Shown here piece by piece: positions 18,264 through 28,534 of a stretch of DNA of 64,000 bases. Under the pieces are notes generated by a model. It worked only from the letters and a program-made list of their open reading frames with translations. It was not told the DNA's origin and did not search any database. This DNA comes from Arthrobacter sp. MMS18-M83. Lineage in GTDB: Bacteria > Actinomycetota > Actinomycetes > Actinomycetales > Micrococcaceae. Location of the stretch: positions 4,526,001 through 4,590,000 of the forward strand of contig NZ_CP113343.1 in the NCBI RefSeq assembly GCF_026683955.1. Reading direction: 5' to 3'. Numbering within the stretch: position 1 is the first letter of the stretch; each line of letters starts with the position of its first letter. Position numbers and translations under genes: made by a program.

Positions 18264-19279
18264 TGGGGGTTCTGACCGGACCCCTGCCGCTTGTCCCGCC
18301 CAAGGGGACGCCAGGCAGCCAGCCTGCCAAGGGCCCCACTGTTGTTGCGCTAGGCGGCGGACACGGGCTCTCAGCGTCGCTCTCCGCGTTGAGGCTGTTG
18401 ACCTCCGAGCTCACTGCGATCGTGACCGTTGCGGACGACGGCGGATCGTCCGGGCGGCTGCGGGAAGAGTACGGTGTCCTTCCGCCCGGCGATCTTCGGA
18501 TGGCGCTGAGCGCCCTCTGCGATGACACGGACTGGGGGCGCACGTGGCGGGACGTCATGCAGCACCGCTTCAAGACCCCGAGCGGTCGGCAGGGTTCCTT
18601 GGACAACCACGCCATGGGAAACCTGCTCATTGTTACCCTCTGGGAGCTGCTGGGCGACGCCGTGGCGGGACTGAAATGGGCAGGTGCCCTCCTGGGTGCC
18701 CGCGGTCAGGTCCTGCCGATGTCCACGCAGCCACTGAACATCGAGGGCGACGTCCGGGTGCCCTTGCTGGGAGGCGGGTACGAGTTCCAGACCGTCAGGG
18801 GCCAGGCCAAATGCGCCGTTGCCGGATCGCTCGAAAACGTCCGGCTTCGCCCGGAGGACGCGCGGGCATGCATCGAGGCGCTCACGGCCATCGAGCTCGC
18901 AGACTGGATCATTCTCGGCCCTGGCTCCTGGTACACGTCTGTCCTGCCCCACTTGTTGTTGCCTGAGATGCGCCAAGCCTTGTGTGGCACCCCGGCTAAA
19001 CGATGCCTCACCATGAACCTTGCCATGGACACCAAGGAAACTTCCGGGATGTCCGCCGCGGACCATCTGGACGCCCTGCGCCACTACGCGCCGGAGTTCA
19101 GCGTCGACGTAGTCCTCGCCGATCCCTCGTCGATATCGGACCACAAGGAATTCGAGCGCGCTGCCGGAATGATCGGTGCAGAGGTGGTCTTGGGTAAAGT
19201 GGGGGCGTCGAGCCGCCGTCCAGTCCACGACCCGCTGCGTCTGGCATCGGCGTATCACGATATCTTCGGGAATAGTTAG
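18263..19279 (+). CDS. yvcK: YvcK/CofD-like UDP-N-acetylglucosamine-binding protein
   Basis: 338 aa. The N-terminal Rossmann-like core has VVALGGGHGLSASLSALRLL, then VTVADDGGSSGRLREEYGVLPPGDLR, the hallmark of the YvcK/gluconeogenesis-factor family. LDNHAMGNLLIV and LGPGSWYTSVLPHLL follow. B. subtilis YvcK binds UDP-sugars and is needed for growth on gluconeogenic carbon sources and for cell-wall homeostasis; mycobacterial CuvA is the homologue. ATG 18263 overlaps the rapZ stop by one base, so translation is probably coupled, which the rapZ frameshift could disturb. Confidence 0.93.
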   Translation: MGVLTGPLPLVPPKGTPGSQPAKGPTVVALGGGHGLSASLSALRLLTSELTAIVTVADDGGSSGRLREEYGVLPPGDLRMALSALCDDTDWGRTWRDVMQHRFKTPSGRQGSLDNHAMGNLLIVTLWELLGDAVAGLKWAGALLGARGQVLPMSTQPLNIEGDVRVPLLGGGYEFQTVRGQAKCAVAGSLENVRLRPEDARACIEALTAIELADWIILGPGSWYTSVLPHLLLPEMRQALCGTPAKRCLTMNLAMDTKETSGMSAADHLDALRHYAPEFSVDVVLADPSSISDHKEFERAAGMIGAEVVLGKVGASSRRPVHDPLRLASAYHDIFGNS

Positions 19280-19288
19280 GAACATGCG

Positions 19289-20269
19289 ATGGCACTGACC
19301 GCATCGGTCAAGGAAGAACTTTCCCGGCTGGACATCAAGAAGTCTTCCGTCCGCAAGGCCGAAGTCTCGGCCATGCTGCGTTTTGCCGGCGGATTGCATA
19401 TCATTTCGGGCCGCATCGTGATCGAGGCAGAGGTTGACCTCGCCTCCACGGCGCGGCGACTTCGCGCCGCGATCGCCGAAGTCTACGGGCACCAGAGCGA
19501 GATCATCGTCGTCTCCGGTAGCGGCCTCCGGCGCGGTAGCCGCTATGTGGTGCGTGTAGTGCGCGACGGCGAGGCCTTGGCTCGCCAGACGGGCCTCCTG
19601 GACGGCCGTGGACGGCCTGTGCGCGGGTTGCCGTCCGCCGTCGTCAACGGTTCGGCGTCAGACGCCGAAGCGGTCTGGCGCGGAGCTTTCCTGGCACACG
19701 GTTCGCTTACCGAACCGGGCAGGTCCTCCTCGCTCGAAGTCACCTGCCCCGGACCGGAGTCCGCCCTTGCCCTGGTTGGAGCCGCCCGTCGCCTCGGAAT
19801 CCAGGCCAAGGCGAGGGAAGTGCGCGGGGTGGATCGCGTGGTCATTCGCGACGGCGACACCATCGCCGCGTTGCTCACCCGGATGGGCGCCCACGACGCC
19901 CTCATGGTGTGGGAGGAACGCCGCATGCGGAAGGAAGTACGGGCAACCGCCAACCGCCTTGCGAACTTCGACGACGCCAACCTTCGCCGCTCGGCCCAGG
20001 CGGCCGTCGCCGCCGGTGCCCGGGTGGACAGGGCCCTGGAAATCCTGGGCGACGACGTTCCGGACCACCTGAAGTACGCCGGTGAGCTCCGGGTGGCGCA
20101 CAAACAGGCCAGCCTGGATGAACTGGGCCGGCTCGCTGATCCGCCGATGACCAAGGACGCCATCGCGGGGCGGATCCGCCGGCTGTTGGCCATGGCGGAC
20201 AAACGCGCCGGAGACCTGGGCATCCCCGGTACCGAGGCGAATGTGACCCCCGAAATGATGGACGAATAA
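19289..20269 (+). CDS. whiA: Sporulation/division regulator WhiA
   Basis: 326 aa. The N-terminal domain (to about residue 200) is the degenerate LAGLIDADG homing-endonuclease-like fold ([25 protein letters not shown] split in two, [11 protein letters not shown]). The C-terminal domain is a helix-turn-helix ([19 protein letters not shown]). In Streptomyces WhiA acts with WhiB to switch on division genes; in non-sporulating actinobacteria it is retained and linked to growth and division. An AGGA sequence lies just before ATG 19289. Third member of the rapZ-yvcK-whiA module. Confidence 0.96.
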   Translation: MALTASVKEELSRLDIKKSSVRKAEVSAMLRFAGGLHIISGRIVIEAEVDLASTARRLRAAIAEVYGHQSEIIVVSGSGLRRGSRYVVRVVRDGEALARQTGLLDGRGRPVRGLPSAVVNGSASDAEAVWRGAFLAHGSLTEPGRSSSLEVTCPGPESALALVGAARRLGIQAKAREVRGVDRVVIRDGDTIAALLTRMGAHDALMVWEERRMRKEVRATANRLANFDDANLRRSAQAAVAAGARVDRALEILGDDVPDHLKYAGELRVAHKQASLDELGRLADPPMTKDAIAGRIRRLLAMADKRAGDLGIPGTEANVTPEMMDE

Positions 20270-20280
20270 AGGGCCCGCCC

Positions 20281-20286
20281 TAGAAT
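20281..20286 (+). promoter_or_regulatory. Candidate -10 for sodA
   Basis: TAGAAT is a good TANNNT hexamer 12 nt after the whiA stop. It would give a 5' UTR of about 85 nt ending in the GGAGG of sodA. No convincing -35 is seen. Confidence 0.4.
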
Positions 20287-20378
20287 CGTCAGGGTGTAGA
20301 TTTCCGGCCGGTTCGCCGATCGGATGAACAAAACGAGAGTTACCAACCGGACCCCGGTCCATTACATTGGAGGATTTC

Positions 20379-21002
20379 GTGACAGAGTACGTACTGCCCG
20401 AGCTCGGCTACGACTACGCAGCACTTGAGCCGCACATTTCGGCGAAGATCATGGAGCTGCACCACAGCAAGCACCACGCTGCCTATGTAGCCGGCGCCAA
20501 CAACGCCCTGGCCCAGTTGGCAGAGGCCCGCGACAAGGGCGATTTCGCCAACATCAACCGCCTTTCCAAGGACCTCGCGTTCCACACTGGCGGCCACATC
20601 AACCACTCCGTGTTCTGGAACAACATCTCCCCGGACGGCGGCGACAAGCCCGAGGGCGAGCTGGCGGCAGCGATTGACGACGCCTTCGGCTCCTTCGATG
20701 CCTTCCGTGCACAGTTCTCGGCAGCGGCCCTTGGCCTCCAGGGATCCGGCTGGGGCTTCCTCGCCTACGAGCCCATCGGTGGCAACCTCCTCATCGAGCA
20801 GCTCTACGACCAGCAGGGCAACGTCGCAGTCGGCACCACGCCGCTGCTCATGCTGGACATGTGGGAGCACGCTTTCTACCTGGACTACGTCAACGTCAAG
20901 GCTGACTACGTCAAGGCTTTCTGGAACATCGTCAACTGGGCCGACGTCGCCAAGCGCTTCGAAGCGGCCCGCGCAAACGCCACCGGACTGATCGTTCTCT
21001 AG
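20379..21002 (+). CDS. sodA: Superoxide dismutase, manganese type predicted
   Basis: 207 aa from GTG 20379, with TTGGAGG 6-10 nt upstream; an in-frame TTG at 20367 is within the ribosome-binding site and is rejected. Metal ligands are a His in HHSKHH, a His in [10 protein letters not shown], and the Asp and His of [12 protein letters not shown]. The GGHINH segment with Gly where iron enzymes keep Gln, and the later YDQQGN that can supply Gln, favour manganese. It converts superoxide to hydrogen peroxide in the cytoplasm. No signal peptide. It probably has its own promoter and terminator between whiA and gap. Confidence 0.95.
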   Translation: MTEYVLPELGYDYAALEPHISAKIMELHHSKHHAAYVAGANNALAQLAEARDKGDFANINRLSKDLAFHTGGHINHSVFWNNISPDGGDKPEGELAAAIDDAFGSFDAFRAQFSAAALGLQGSGWGFLAYEPIGGNLLIEQLYDQQGNVAVGTTPLLMLDMWEHAFYLDYVNVKADYVKAFWNIVNWADVAKRFEAARANATGLIVL

Positions 21003-21091
21003 GGACTCCGTCCCGAATCGGTGAGTGACGCGGAATACACGGGAATGTAACAAACTTCACATTCAGGTGAATTTCGCCCAAATACCGGATT

Positions 21092-21119
21092 GTCTGCCCC
21101 CGCAGTTGCGGGGGCAGAC
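21092..21119 (+). terminator. Terminator after sodA
   Basis: GTCTGCCCCCGCA (21092-21104) and TGCGGGGGCAGAC (21107-21119) are perfectly complementary, a 13-bp stem that must open slightly for its 2-nt loop, 90 nt after the sodA stop. The rest of the 285-nt sodA-gap gap (21003-21287) has an AT-rich stretch and presumably the gap promoter, with TAAGAT at 21131-21136 as a weak -10 candidate. Confidence 0.7.
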
Positions 21120-21194
21120 GTAGTTAAACGTAAGATGGGTCACGGAAGGCGGTTAGCCTTCAGCAACGTGGCTGGTCGCCCTCCGATCTGATAA

Positions 21195-22298
<1,104 letters not shown>

Positions 22299-22307
22299 GG
22301 TAGACAC

Positions 22308-23534
22308 ATGACTTCTCACACCCTCAACGAACTGATCGCTGAAGGTGTCCGCGGGCGGTACATTCTTGTCAGAAGTGACCTGAATGTGCCGCTCGACGGC
22401 TCTACAGTGACCGACGACGGCCGCATCAAGGCCTCCCTCCCGGTCATCGAAAAGCTCTCGGACGCCGGTGCCCGCGTGCTCGTCACGGCCCACCTGGGAC
22501 GCCCCAAGGGTGCTCCCGAGGCCAAGTATTCGCTCAAGCCCGCTGTAGCGCGGCTTGCGGAGCTCGCTCCATTCAAAGTCCGGCTCGCGGAAGACACCGT
22601 TGGTGAGTCCGCCAAGGAACTCGCCAGGGCCCTCGAGGATGGAGACGTCCTGGTTCTCGAGAACGTCCGCTTCGACGCCCGCGAGACCAGCAAGGACGAC
22701 GCCGAGCGCGGCGCCTTCGCGGATGAACTCGTAGCGCTGACCGGTGACAACGGCGCCTTCGTTGATGACGCCTTTGGTGCGGTTCACCGCAAGCACGCCA
22801 GCGTTTACGATGTCGCCACCCGGCTTCCTTCCTACCAAGGGGACCTCGTGCACACCGAGGTCGAGGTACTGCGCAAGCTCACCACCGATACACAGCGTCC
22901 GTACGTTGTTGTTCTCGGAGGCTCCAAGGTATCGGACAAGCTCGCCGTGATCGATAACCTCTTGGGCAAGGCGGACACCATCCTGGTTGGTGGCGGGATG
23001 CTCTTCACCTTCCTGGCAGCGTCCGGCCACAAGGTCGCCGGCAGCTTGCTTGAAGCAGACCAGATCCCCGTGGTCCAGGACTACCTCAAGCGTGCATCCG
23101 ACGCCGGTACCGCTTTCGTCGTACCCACAGACGTGGTGGTCGCGAGCCGCTTTGCTGCGGACGCCGAACACGAAGTGGTCGCCGCCGATGCGATCGAGGA
23201 CAGCTCATTCGGTGCCACGGGCATTGGCCTGGACATCGGGCCGGTATCCGCGGCGGCGTTCGCCGAGCAGATCAAGGCCGCCAAGACCGTGTTCTGGAAC
23301 GGGCCTATGGGGGTCTTTGAATTCGAGGCCTTCTCGGACGGGACCCGCGCCATTGCGCAGGCCTTGACTGAGACGCCTGCATTCACCGTGGTCGGCGGCG
23401 GCGACTCTGCCGCAGCTGTCCGGACCCTCGGTTTTGAGGACTCCCAGTTCGGCCACATTTCAACCGGCGGCGGCGCAAGCCTGGAATACCTTGAAGGCAA
23501 GGATCTTCCTGGCCTGAGCGTGCTGGACCGCTAA
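22308..23534 (+). CDS. pgk: Phosphoglycerate kinase
   Basis: 408 aa. Substrate-binding N-domain: [42 protein letters not shown]. Nucleotide-binding C-domain: [29 protein letters not shown], and [11 protein letters not shown] followed by [13 protein letters not shown]. It makes ATP from 1,3-bisphosphoglycerate. It starts 9 nt after the gap stop with AGGGTAG as ribosome-binding site, so the two are one operon. Confidence 0.97.
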   Translation: MTSHTLNELIAEGVRGRYILVRSDLNVPLDGSTVTDDGRIKASLPVIEKLSDAGARVLVTAHLGRPKGAPEAKYSLKPAVARLAELAPFKVRLAEDTVGESAKELARALEDGDVLVLENVRFDARETSKDDAERGAFADELVALTGDNGAFVDDAFGAVHRKHASVYDVATRLPSYQGDLVHTEVEVLRKLTTDTQRPYVVVLGGSKVSDKLAVIDNLLGKADTILVGGGMLFTFLAASGHKVAGSLLEADQIPVVQDYLKRASDAGTAFVVPTDVVVASRFAADAEHEVVAADAIEDSSFGATGIGLDIGPVSAAAFAEQIKAAKTVFWNGPMGVFEFEAFSDGTRAIAQALTETPAFTVVGGGDSAAAVRTLGFEDSQFGHISTGGGASLEYLEGKDLPGLSVLDR

Positions 23535-23545
23535 GGCTACACGGC

Positions 23546-23583
23546 CGGCGGGGCGCCCTTCTTAGAAGGCTAGCGCCCCGCCG
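23546..23583 (+). terminator. Large hairpin between pgk and tpiA
   Basis: CGGCGGGGCGC (23546-23556) pairs with GCGCCCCGCCG (23573-23583), and the interior CCTTCT/AGAAGG (23557-23562 and 23564-23569) pairs too, with a one-base tip and a 3-nt bulge. It lies inside an operon, so it may partly terminate, or protect the gap-pgk mRNA, rather than fully stop transcription. No U tract. Confidence 0.55.
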
Positions 23584-23615
23584 CTTCCCTATCTCAACGC
23601 ATTTTTGGAGCACAC

Positions 23616-24431
23616 GTGACAACTTCTGCCAACGGAAACTTCGTTCGCAAGCCTTTCATTGCCGGCAACTGGAAGATGAACATGGACCACGTCCAGGGCA
23701 TCACCCTGTTGCAGAAGCTGGCATGGACCCTGTCCGATGCCAAGCACGATTACAGCCGGGTCGAGGTTGCGGTCTTCCCGCCGTTCACGGACCTCCGCGG
23801 TGTGCAGACCCTCGTCCAGGGCGACGAACTGGACGTTGTCTACGGCGGCCAGGACCTCTCACAGTTCGACTCCGGAGCCTATACCGGCGACATTTCCGGC
23901 CAGTTCCTCAATAAGCTGGGTTGCGCATACGTTCTGGTGGGTCACAGCGAACGCCGCACCATCCACAACGAGACTGACCAAGTCCTCAACGCGAAGGTCC
24001 AAGCTGCCTTCCGTCACGAGGTAACGCCGGTTCTGTGTGTCGGCGAAGGCCTTGAGATCCGCCAGGCCGGCACCCACGTCGAGCACACCCTTGCCCAGTT
24101 GCGTTCCGGCGTCGAAGGGCTCTCAGCGGAGCAGGCCGGCAATCTGGTTGTCGCCTATGAACCGGTCTGGGCCATTGGCACGGGCGAAGTGGCTGGTCCG
24201 GAAGACGCACAGGAAATGTGCGTCGCTATCCGTGCCGAACTCGCTTCGTTGTTCGATGATTCGGTCGCTGCCAAGACCCGCCTCCTCTACGGTGGCTCGG
24301 TGAAGGCCAACAATGCAGCAGCGATCATGGCCGGCTCCGACGTCGACGGCCTCCTGGTGGGTGGCGCGAGCCTCGACCCTGCTGAGTTTGCTAACATTGT
24401 CAGGTTCGAGAGCCACCTTAGCGCGGCTTAG
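23616..24431 (+). CDS. tpiA: Triosephosphate isomerase
   Basis: 271 aa. [10 protein letters not shown] carries the catalytic Lys, LVGHSERR the catalytic His, and [16 protein letters not shown] the catalytic Glu and the flexible loop 6. [16 protein letters not shown] and [10 protein letters not shown] form the phosphate-binding end. It interconverts dihydroxyacetone phosphate and glyceraldehyde 3-phosphate. GTG 23616 is the start; ATTTTTGGAG lies upstream. Confidence 0.97.
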   Translation: MTTSANGNFVRKPFIAGNWKMNMDHVQGITLLQKLAWTLSDAKHDYSRVEVAVFPPFTDLRGVQTLVQGDELDVVYGGQDLSQFDSGAYTGDISGQFLNKLGCAYVLVGHSERRTIHNETDQVLNAKVQAAFRHEVTPVLCVGEGLEIRQAGTHVEHTLAQLRSGVEGLSAEQAGNLVVAYEPVWAIGTGEVAGPEDAQEMCVAIRAELASLFDDSVAAKTRLLYGGSVKANNAAAIMAGSDVDGLLVGGASLDPAEFANIVRFESHLSAA

Positions 24432-24478
24432 TCCGTTCAAGGTTCCGCTCCCGTTTTCCGTTCTTCTGAAAGGCCGTC

Positions 24479-24736
24479 GTGGACGTTCTTCAAGTCATTC
24501 TGCAGATCCTGCTGGGCATCACCAGTCTTCTGCTGACGCTGCTCATACTCCTACACAAGGGACGGGGCGGCGGGTTGTCCGACATGTTTGGCGGTGGCAT
24601 GAGCTCGGGATTGAGCTCTTCGGGTGTCGCAGAGCGAAACCTCAACCGTTTCACCATCGTCTTGGGCTGCACTTGGGGTGTCGTAATCATCGGCCTTGGC
24701 CTCATCATGCGCTTCACCTCCGGCGGAGACTCCTAG
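24479..24736 (+). CDS. secG: Preprotein translocase subunit SecG
   Basis: 85 aa with two membrane helices (residues ~2-24 and ~57-77) joined by a Gly/Ser-rich loop containing LLHKGRGGGLSDMFGGG, the family signature. SecG assists SecYE in protein export. It follows tpiA by 47 nt, the usual place in actinobacteria. GTG start with GAAAGG upstream. Confidence 0.94.
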   Translation: MDVLQVILQILLGITSLLLTLLILLHKGRGGGLSDMFGGGMSSGLSSSGVAERNLNRFTIVLGCTWGVVIIGLGLIMRFTSGGDS

Positions 24737-24858
24737 TTCTCCCGGTTCAGTTCCGGTGGAGCAAGGTGCCCGGAACCCTGCCGTCGTCGGGTTCGCCGCA
24801 CTAGACTAGGCTGCGTGGCCTACACCGCCATGCAGCCGAACTCTCAAGGGGATCGACG

Positions 24859-25254
24859 ATGGTTCATGGTTCTTCAGGATTCCGAGGCACACGGGCCGGT
24901 GTAACAGCCGGATCGGCCCCGAGAAACCAACCCGACTCCATAGTCGGCGAAAGCTTGCCGCGTATTCGTGTTCCCTATTGGTGCGCCAAGGGACATGAGA
25001 CGCGGCTTGTTTTCGTTAAGCTCCCGGAAGATCAAATTCCGGCCCGGTGGGACTGCCCGAAGTGTGGCCTGGTCGCCGTCCGTGAACAGGGCGAGGCGAC
25101 GATGGAGCGCGCGGACGAAGAAATCTTCAAGAGCCACTTGGACTACGTTAAAGAAAGACGCTCCAGCCAGGAAGCGGAGATTGTCCTGGCTGGAGCGCTG
25201 AAGCGGCTACGCGCCCGCAGGATCCTTCCGGATGAGCTGCTGGGGGACACGTGA
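24859..25254 (+). CDS. rbpA: RNA polymerase-binding protein RbpA
   Basis: 131 aa. A disordered N-terminal tail, then a core domain with CAKGHE and CPKCGLV metal-type cysteines, a basic linker, and the C-terminal sigma-interacting domain (HLDYVKERRSSQEAEIVL, LKRLRARR). RbpA is an essential actinobacterial factor that binds the principal sigma and stabilises open complexes. Its last 48 bases are shared with the convergent pgl gene, and its codons 101-113 also form a hairpin that serves pgl (separate entry). A TAGACT hexamer at 24802-24807 is a weak -10 candidate. The longer N-terminus than the ~111-aa mycobacterial protein is normal for Micrococcaceae as far as I recall. Confidence 0.93.
   Translation: MVHGSSGFRGTRAGVTAGSAPRNQPDSIVGESLPRIRVPYWCAKGHETRLVFVKLPEDQIPARWDCPKCGLVAVREQGEATMERADEEIFKSHLDYVKERRSSQEAEIVLAGALKRLRARRILPDELLGDT
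25149..25197 (-). terminator. Intrinsic terminator of the pgl operon, inside the rbpA coding sequence
   Basis: CGCTCCAGCCAGGA (25159-25172) and TCCTGGCTGGAGCG (25184-25197) form a perfect 14-bp stem with an 11-nt loop. Read on the minus strand it begins 10 nt after the pgl stop and is followed by TCTTTCTTTAA (25158-25148), a good U tract for this GC-rich genome. All of it is also codons of rbpA. Confidence 0.85.
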
Positions 25255-26037
25255 GGCTGCATTTTCGTCGATGAGCCATAGGGTTCTCGACCGGCCAAGA
25301 GGGCCGGAGGCGGGAACCTGGATCGGGTTGGCCCCGGCGAGGGCCAGGCCCACGGCCCCGGCCTTGTCTTCGCCTGCCACAACCATCCAGATCTCCTGGG
25401 CGGAATTGATGGCGGGCAGGGTCAGTGAAATCCTCGACGGCGGCGGCTTGGGGGAGTTCTCGACGCCCACCACTGTGCGGTCCTGGACACGGATACCCGC
25501 TTGCTCAGGGAAGAGCGAGGCAACGTGCGCATCCGGGCCCACGCCCAGCAGCAGGATGTCGAAACGCGGCAGCTCGCCAGCATGCTCCGGTCGGTTGTCC
25601 GAAGTATCTGCGGCGTGCTCTTCCTCCGCAGCGGCCTTGAGCCGGGCTGCATAGTCCGCTGCGGCGTCGTCTGCGGTGGCGAACTCGTCCGAAGATCCCG
25701 GTTCGTGCACGCGGTCGGGATCCACCGGCAGGCTGGAGAGCAGGGCCTCACGGGCTTGTACGGTGTTTCGGTCTGTGCTGTCCTTGCCAACGAACCGCTC
25801 GTCACCCCACCAGAAGTTCACGCGGGACCAGTCGACTGCGGGTGCCGCGGGTGAGTCGGCAACTGCTTTTAGGGTGCCGATGCCCACGGTTCCGCCGGTG
25901 AGGACCACCGTGGCTTCGCCGTGCTTGTCCTGCACGTCCACCAGCTTGGTGATGAGCCTTGCTGCGATCGCGGCCATAAGGACGGCGGAGTTGGGATGGA
26001 TGCTTACTCTGGGGTCAGCGCTCACTGGGACGGTCAC
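25207..26037 (-). CDS. pgl: 6-phosphogluconolactonase
   Basis: 276 aa. VVLTGGTVGIGTLKAV is the sugar-phosphate binding start, WWGDERFVGKDSTDRN the conserved WGDER block, and LLLGVGPDAHVASLFPE holds the catalytic-region GxGxDGHxASLFP motif, with Ala replacing Gly. It hydrolyses 6-phosphogluconolactone from Zwf. GTG 26037 overlaps opcA by 4 nt. The last 48 bases overlap rbpA tail to tail. An insertion rich in Glu and His (residues ~147-160) before LLLGVG looks lineage-specific. Confidence 0.94.
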   Translation of the reverse strand: MTVPVSADPRVSIHPNSAVLMAAIAARLITKLVDVQDKHGEATVVLTGGTVGIGTLKAVADSPAAPAVDWSRVNFWWGDERFVGKDSTDRNTVQAREALLSSLPVDPDRVHEPGSSDEFATADDAAADYAARLKAAAEEEHAADTSDNRPEHAGELPRFDILLLGVGPDAHVASLFPEQAGIRVQDRTVVGVENSPKPPPSRISLTLPAINSAQEIWMVVAGEDKAGAVGLALAGANPIQVPASGPLGRSRTLWLIDENAASRVPQQLIRKDPAGA

Positions 26038-26957
26038 TCCTTGCTATTGGTTCGGGGCAGTCCCATAGTAATCACTTCTCCGAAGACATCGTCCGGATCA
26101 AGGCGACGCAGTTCTTCGGCGAGGCAATCCCGCAAGCTGCGGCGTGGCAGTGAAATCCGCTGGGCGGGTTGGCCAGGCTGGGTCAGTTCCGCGATAGTGA
26201 GGCCTGGACGAACCAGCTGGACGTCGCCGGTGGCGCGGCTCAGCCGTACCCTGCGGATGCCCGTTCCTGCCGGATCCGCGACAATCTGGACCGGGGCGTC
26301 GAGGAACAATGTGAGCCAGGCGGCCAGCAAAAGCGTGCTGGGGGAGTCCGAAGCGCCCTCGACGGCGATTGCCGTGACGGGTGATTCGTCCACCTGGTCC
26401 AGGGCTGCCGCGAGCTGCAGGCGCCAATTGGTCAGGCGTGTCCAGGCGAGATCGGTGTCGCCTGCCCGGTACGTTTTCCGGATACGGGCCAGAGCCGCCG
26501 CGGGGTCGGGCTCGTTGGCGGAGTCCGTGATGCGCCGGTGCGCAATACGTCCGATGGAGGTCTCGCACGCGTTCTCGGGTGCTCCGTGCGGCCACCAAGC
26601 CACGATCGGCGCGTCGGGCAGCAGCAGTGCCGCGACGAGGGATTCGCTTTCCTTGGCGAGCTCACCGTAGCCCCGCAGCACGATCACCTCGGAGGCTCCC
26701 GCGTCGCCGCCCACCCGGATCTGGGCGTCGAGCCGGTTGGGCGCTTCACTGCCAGCGTCGGCGAGGACGATGATGCGGCACGGGTGTTCGCGGCTGGCCT
26801 CGTTGGCTGCCTCGATGGCTTCTTCCTCGAGACCGGACTTGGTGACCACCACCAGGGTCAGGACGCGTCCAAGGGCAATCACACCCCCCTGCTCGCGCAG
26901 GGAGGTGATCTTCTTGGAGATCTTGGAAGTGGTGGTGTCGGGAAGATCTACGATCAT
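26034..26957 (-). CDS. opcA: Glucose-6-phosphate dehydrogenase assembly protein OpcA
   Basis: 307 aa. Starts MIVDLPDTTTSKISKKI, as in actinobacterial OpcA, with VLTLVVVT and the C-terminal LRDCLAEELRRLDPDDVFGE characteristic of the family. OpcA is needed for activity and redox control of Zwf in actinobacteria and cyanobacteria. It overlaps both neighbours by 4 nt (ATGA with zwf, GTGA with pgl), so zwf-opcA-pgl are translated as a coupled unit. Confidence 0.95.
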   Translation of the reverse strand: MIVDLPDTTTSKISKKITSLREQGGVIALGRVLTLVVVTKSGLEEEAIEAANEASREHPCRIIVLADAGSEAPNRLDAQIRVGGDAGASEVIVLRGYGELAKESESLVAALLLPDAPIVAWWPHGAPENACETSIGRIAHRRITDSANEPDPAAALARIRKTYRAGDTDLAWTRLTNWRLQLAAALDQVDESPVTAIAVEGASDSPSTLLLAAWLTLFLDAPVQIVADPAGTGIRRVRLSRATGDVQLVRPGLTIAELTQPGQPAQRISLPRRSLRDCLAEELRRLDPDDVFGEVITMGLPRTNSKE

Positions 26958-28519
26958 GGCCTTCTCCAGGTTCGTCCGTCGCGGGCAAGCAGCTCGTCGG
27001 CCGAGGCCGGGCCCCAGCTGCCGGGAGCGTAGGGTTCGGGCTGTTCGTCGAGTCCGGCCCAGTATTCCTCGAAGGGGTCCAGGATCTTCCAGGACTCCTC
27101 GACTTCCTGATGCCGGGGGAAGAGCGGCGGCTCGCCCAGCAGCACGTCCAGGATCAGGCGTTCGTAGGCCTCCGGGCTGGACTCGGTGAACGAGTGCCCG
27201 TATCCGAAGTCCATGGTGACGTCCCGGACTTCCATCTGCGTGCCGGGAACCTTGGATCCGAAGCGGATGGTGGCGCCCTCGTCGGGCTGCACCCGGATGA
27301 CCACGGCGTTCTGGCCGAAGTCGTCCTCGCCGTGCCCGCGGAAGAGCAGGTTGGGTGCCCGCTTGAACACCACGGCGATTTCCGTGACGCGGCGGCCTAG
27401 ACGTTTGCCTGCGCGGAGGTAGAACGGTGCCCCGGCCCAGCGCCGGGTGTGGATGTCCAGGCGGATGGCTGCGTAGGTTTCCGTCTTGGAATCGGCCGGG
27501 ATGCCCTCTTCCTCAAGGTAGCCCTGCACCAGCTCCCCGCCTTGCCAGCCGCCGGTGAACTGGCCGCGGGCCGAGTGGGTGGACAGGTCATCTGGGAGCC
27601 TGACCGCGGCGAGGACCTTTTCCTTCTCGGCGCGCAGGTCATCGGCGTTGAAGGATATGGGCTCCTCCATGGCCGTCAGGGCCAGCAGCTGCAGGAGGTG
27701 GTTCTGGATGACGTCGCGTGCCGCGCCGACGCCGTCGTAATATCCCGCACGGCCGCCGGTGCCGATGTCCTCGGCCATGGTGATCTGGACGTGGTCAACA
27801 TAGTTGGCGTTCCACAAAGGCTCGAACAACTGGTTGGCGAAGCGCAGCGCCAGGATGTTCTGGACCGTTTCCTTGCCAAGGTAGTGGTCGATGCGGAAGA
27901 CCGCGTCCTGCGGGAAGACGGACTCCACGATGTCGTTGAGCTTGCGCGCGGACTCCAGGTCGTGGCCAAAGGGCTTCTCAATGACCACGCGACGCCACTG
28001 GCCATCGCCGGCCTGCGCCAGCCCGTGCTTGGACAGCTGGCGGCAGACCTGCTCGAAGGCCTTGGGCGGAATGGACAGGTAGAAACCGTGATTGCCGCGC
28101 GTGCCGCGGGTCTCGTCCAGTTCGTCAAGCGTGGCGCTGAGGCGCTTGAACGCCTGGTCGTCGTCGAACTCTCCCTGGACGAAGCGGATGCCCTCGGAGA
28201 GCTGGTTCCAGACGGCGTCGTCGAACGGGGTGCGGGAGTGCGCCTTGACGTTCTCCTTGACCTCGTCCGCGAAGTCCTCGTTGCTCCAGTCCCGCCGGCC
28301 GAAGCCGACAAGCGCGAAGCTCGGCGGCAACAGCCCGCGGTTGGCGAGGTCGTAGACCGCCGGCATGAGTTTCTTGCGGGCGAGGTCGCCGGTGACTCCG
28401 AAGAACACCAGCGACGAGGGCCCTGCGATGCGGTTCAGGCGCCGGTCCCGGGGATCCCGGAGGGGATTGCGGTGACTTGCCTTTCCGGTGGACCGGTAAC
28501 CGTTTTCAGTTTCTGGCAT
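26954..28519 (-). CDS. zwf: Glucose-6-phosphate 1-dehydrogenase
   Basis: 521 aa. NADP-binding start VFFGVTGDLARKKLMPAVYDL, the active-site motif RIDHYLGKETVQN with the catalytic His/Lys region, and EKPFGHDLESARKLN are all present. It commits glucose 6-phosphate to the oxidative pentose phosphate pathway and supplies NADPH. The charged N-terminal ~35 residues before the Rossmann fold are typical for Micrococcaceae. Neighbour genes supply its assembly factor (opcA) and the next enzyme (pgl). Confidence 0.97.
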   Translation of the reverse strand: MPETENGYRSTGKASHRNPLRDPRDRRLNRIAGPSSLVFFGVTGDLARKKLMPAVYDLANRGLLPPSFALVGFGRRDWSNEDFADEVKENVKAHSRTPFDDAVWNQLSEGIRFVQGEFDDDQAFKRLSATLDELDETRGTRGNHGFYLSIPPKAFEQVCRQLSKHGLAQAGDGQWRRVVIEKPFGHDLESARKLNDIVESVFPQDAVFRIDHYLGKETVQNILALRFANQLFEPLWNANYVDHVQITMAEDIGTGGRAGYYDGVGAARDVIQNHLLQLLALTAMEEPISFNADDLRAEKEKVLAAVRLPDDLSTHSARGQFTGGWQGGELVQGYLEEEGIPADSKTETYAAIRLDIHTRRWAGAPFYLRAGKRLGRRVTEIAVVFKRAPNLLFRGHGEDDFGQNAVVIRVQPDEGATIRFGSKVPGTQMEVRDVTMDFGYGHSFTESSPEAYERLILDVLLGEPPLFPRHQEVEESWKILDPFEEYWAGLDEQPEPYAPGSWGPASADELLARDGRTWRRP

Positions 28520-28534
28520 GTTTGGGTTTGTGCC

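Noticed and set aside
24771..24793. SigR-type promoter (GGAAC...GTT) upstream of rbpA
   Set aside because: The spacing between the two parts is 14 nt, too short for the 18-19 nt consensus.
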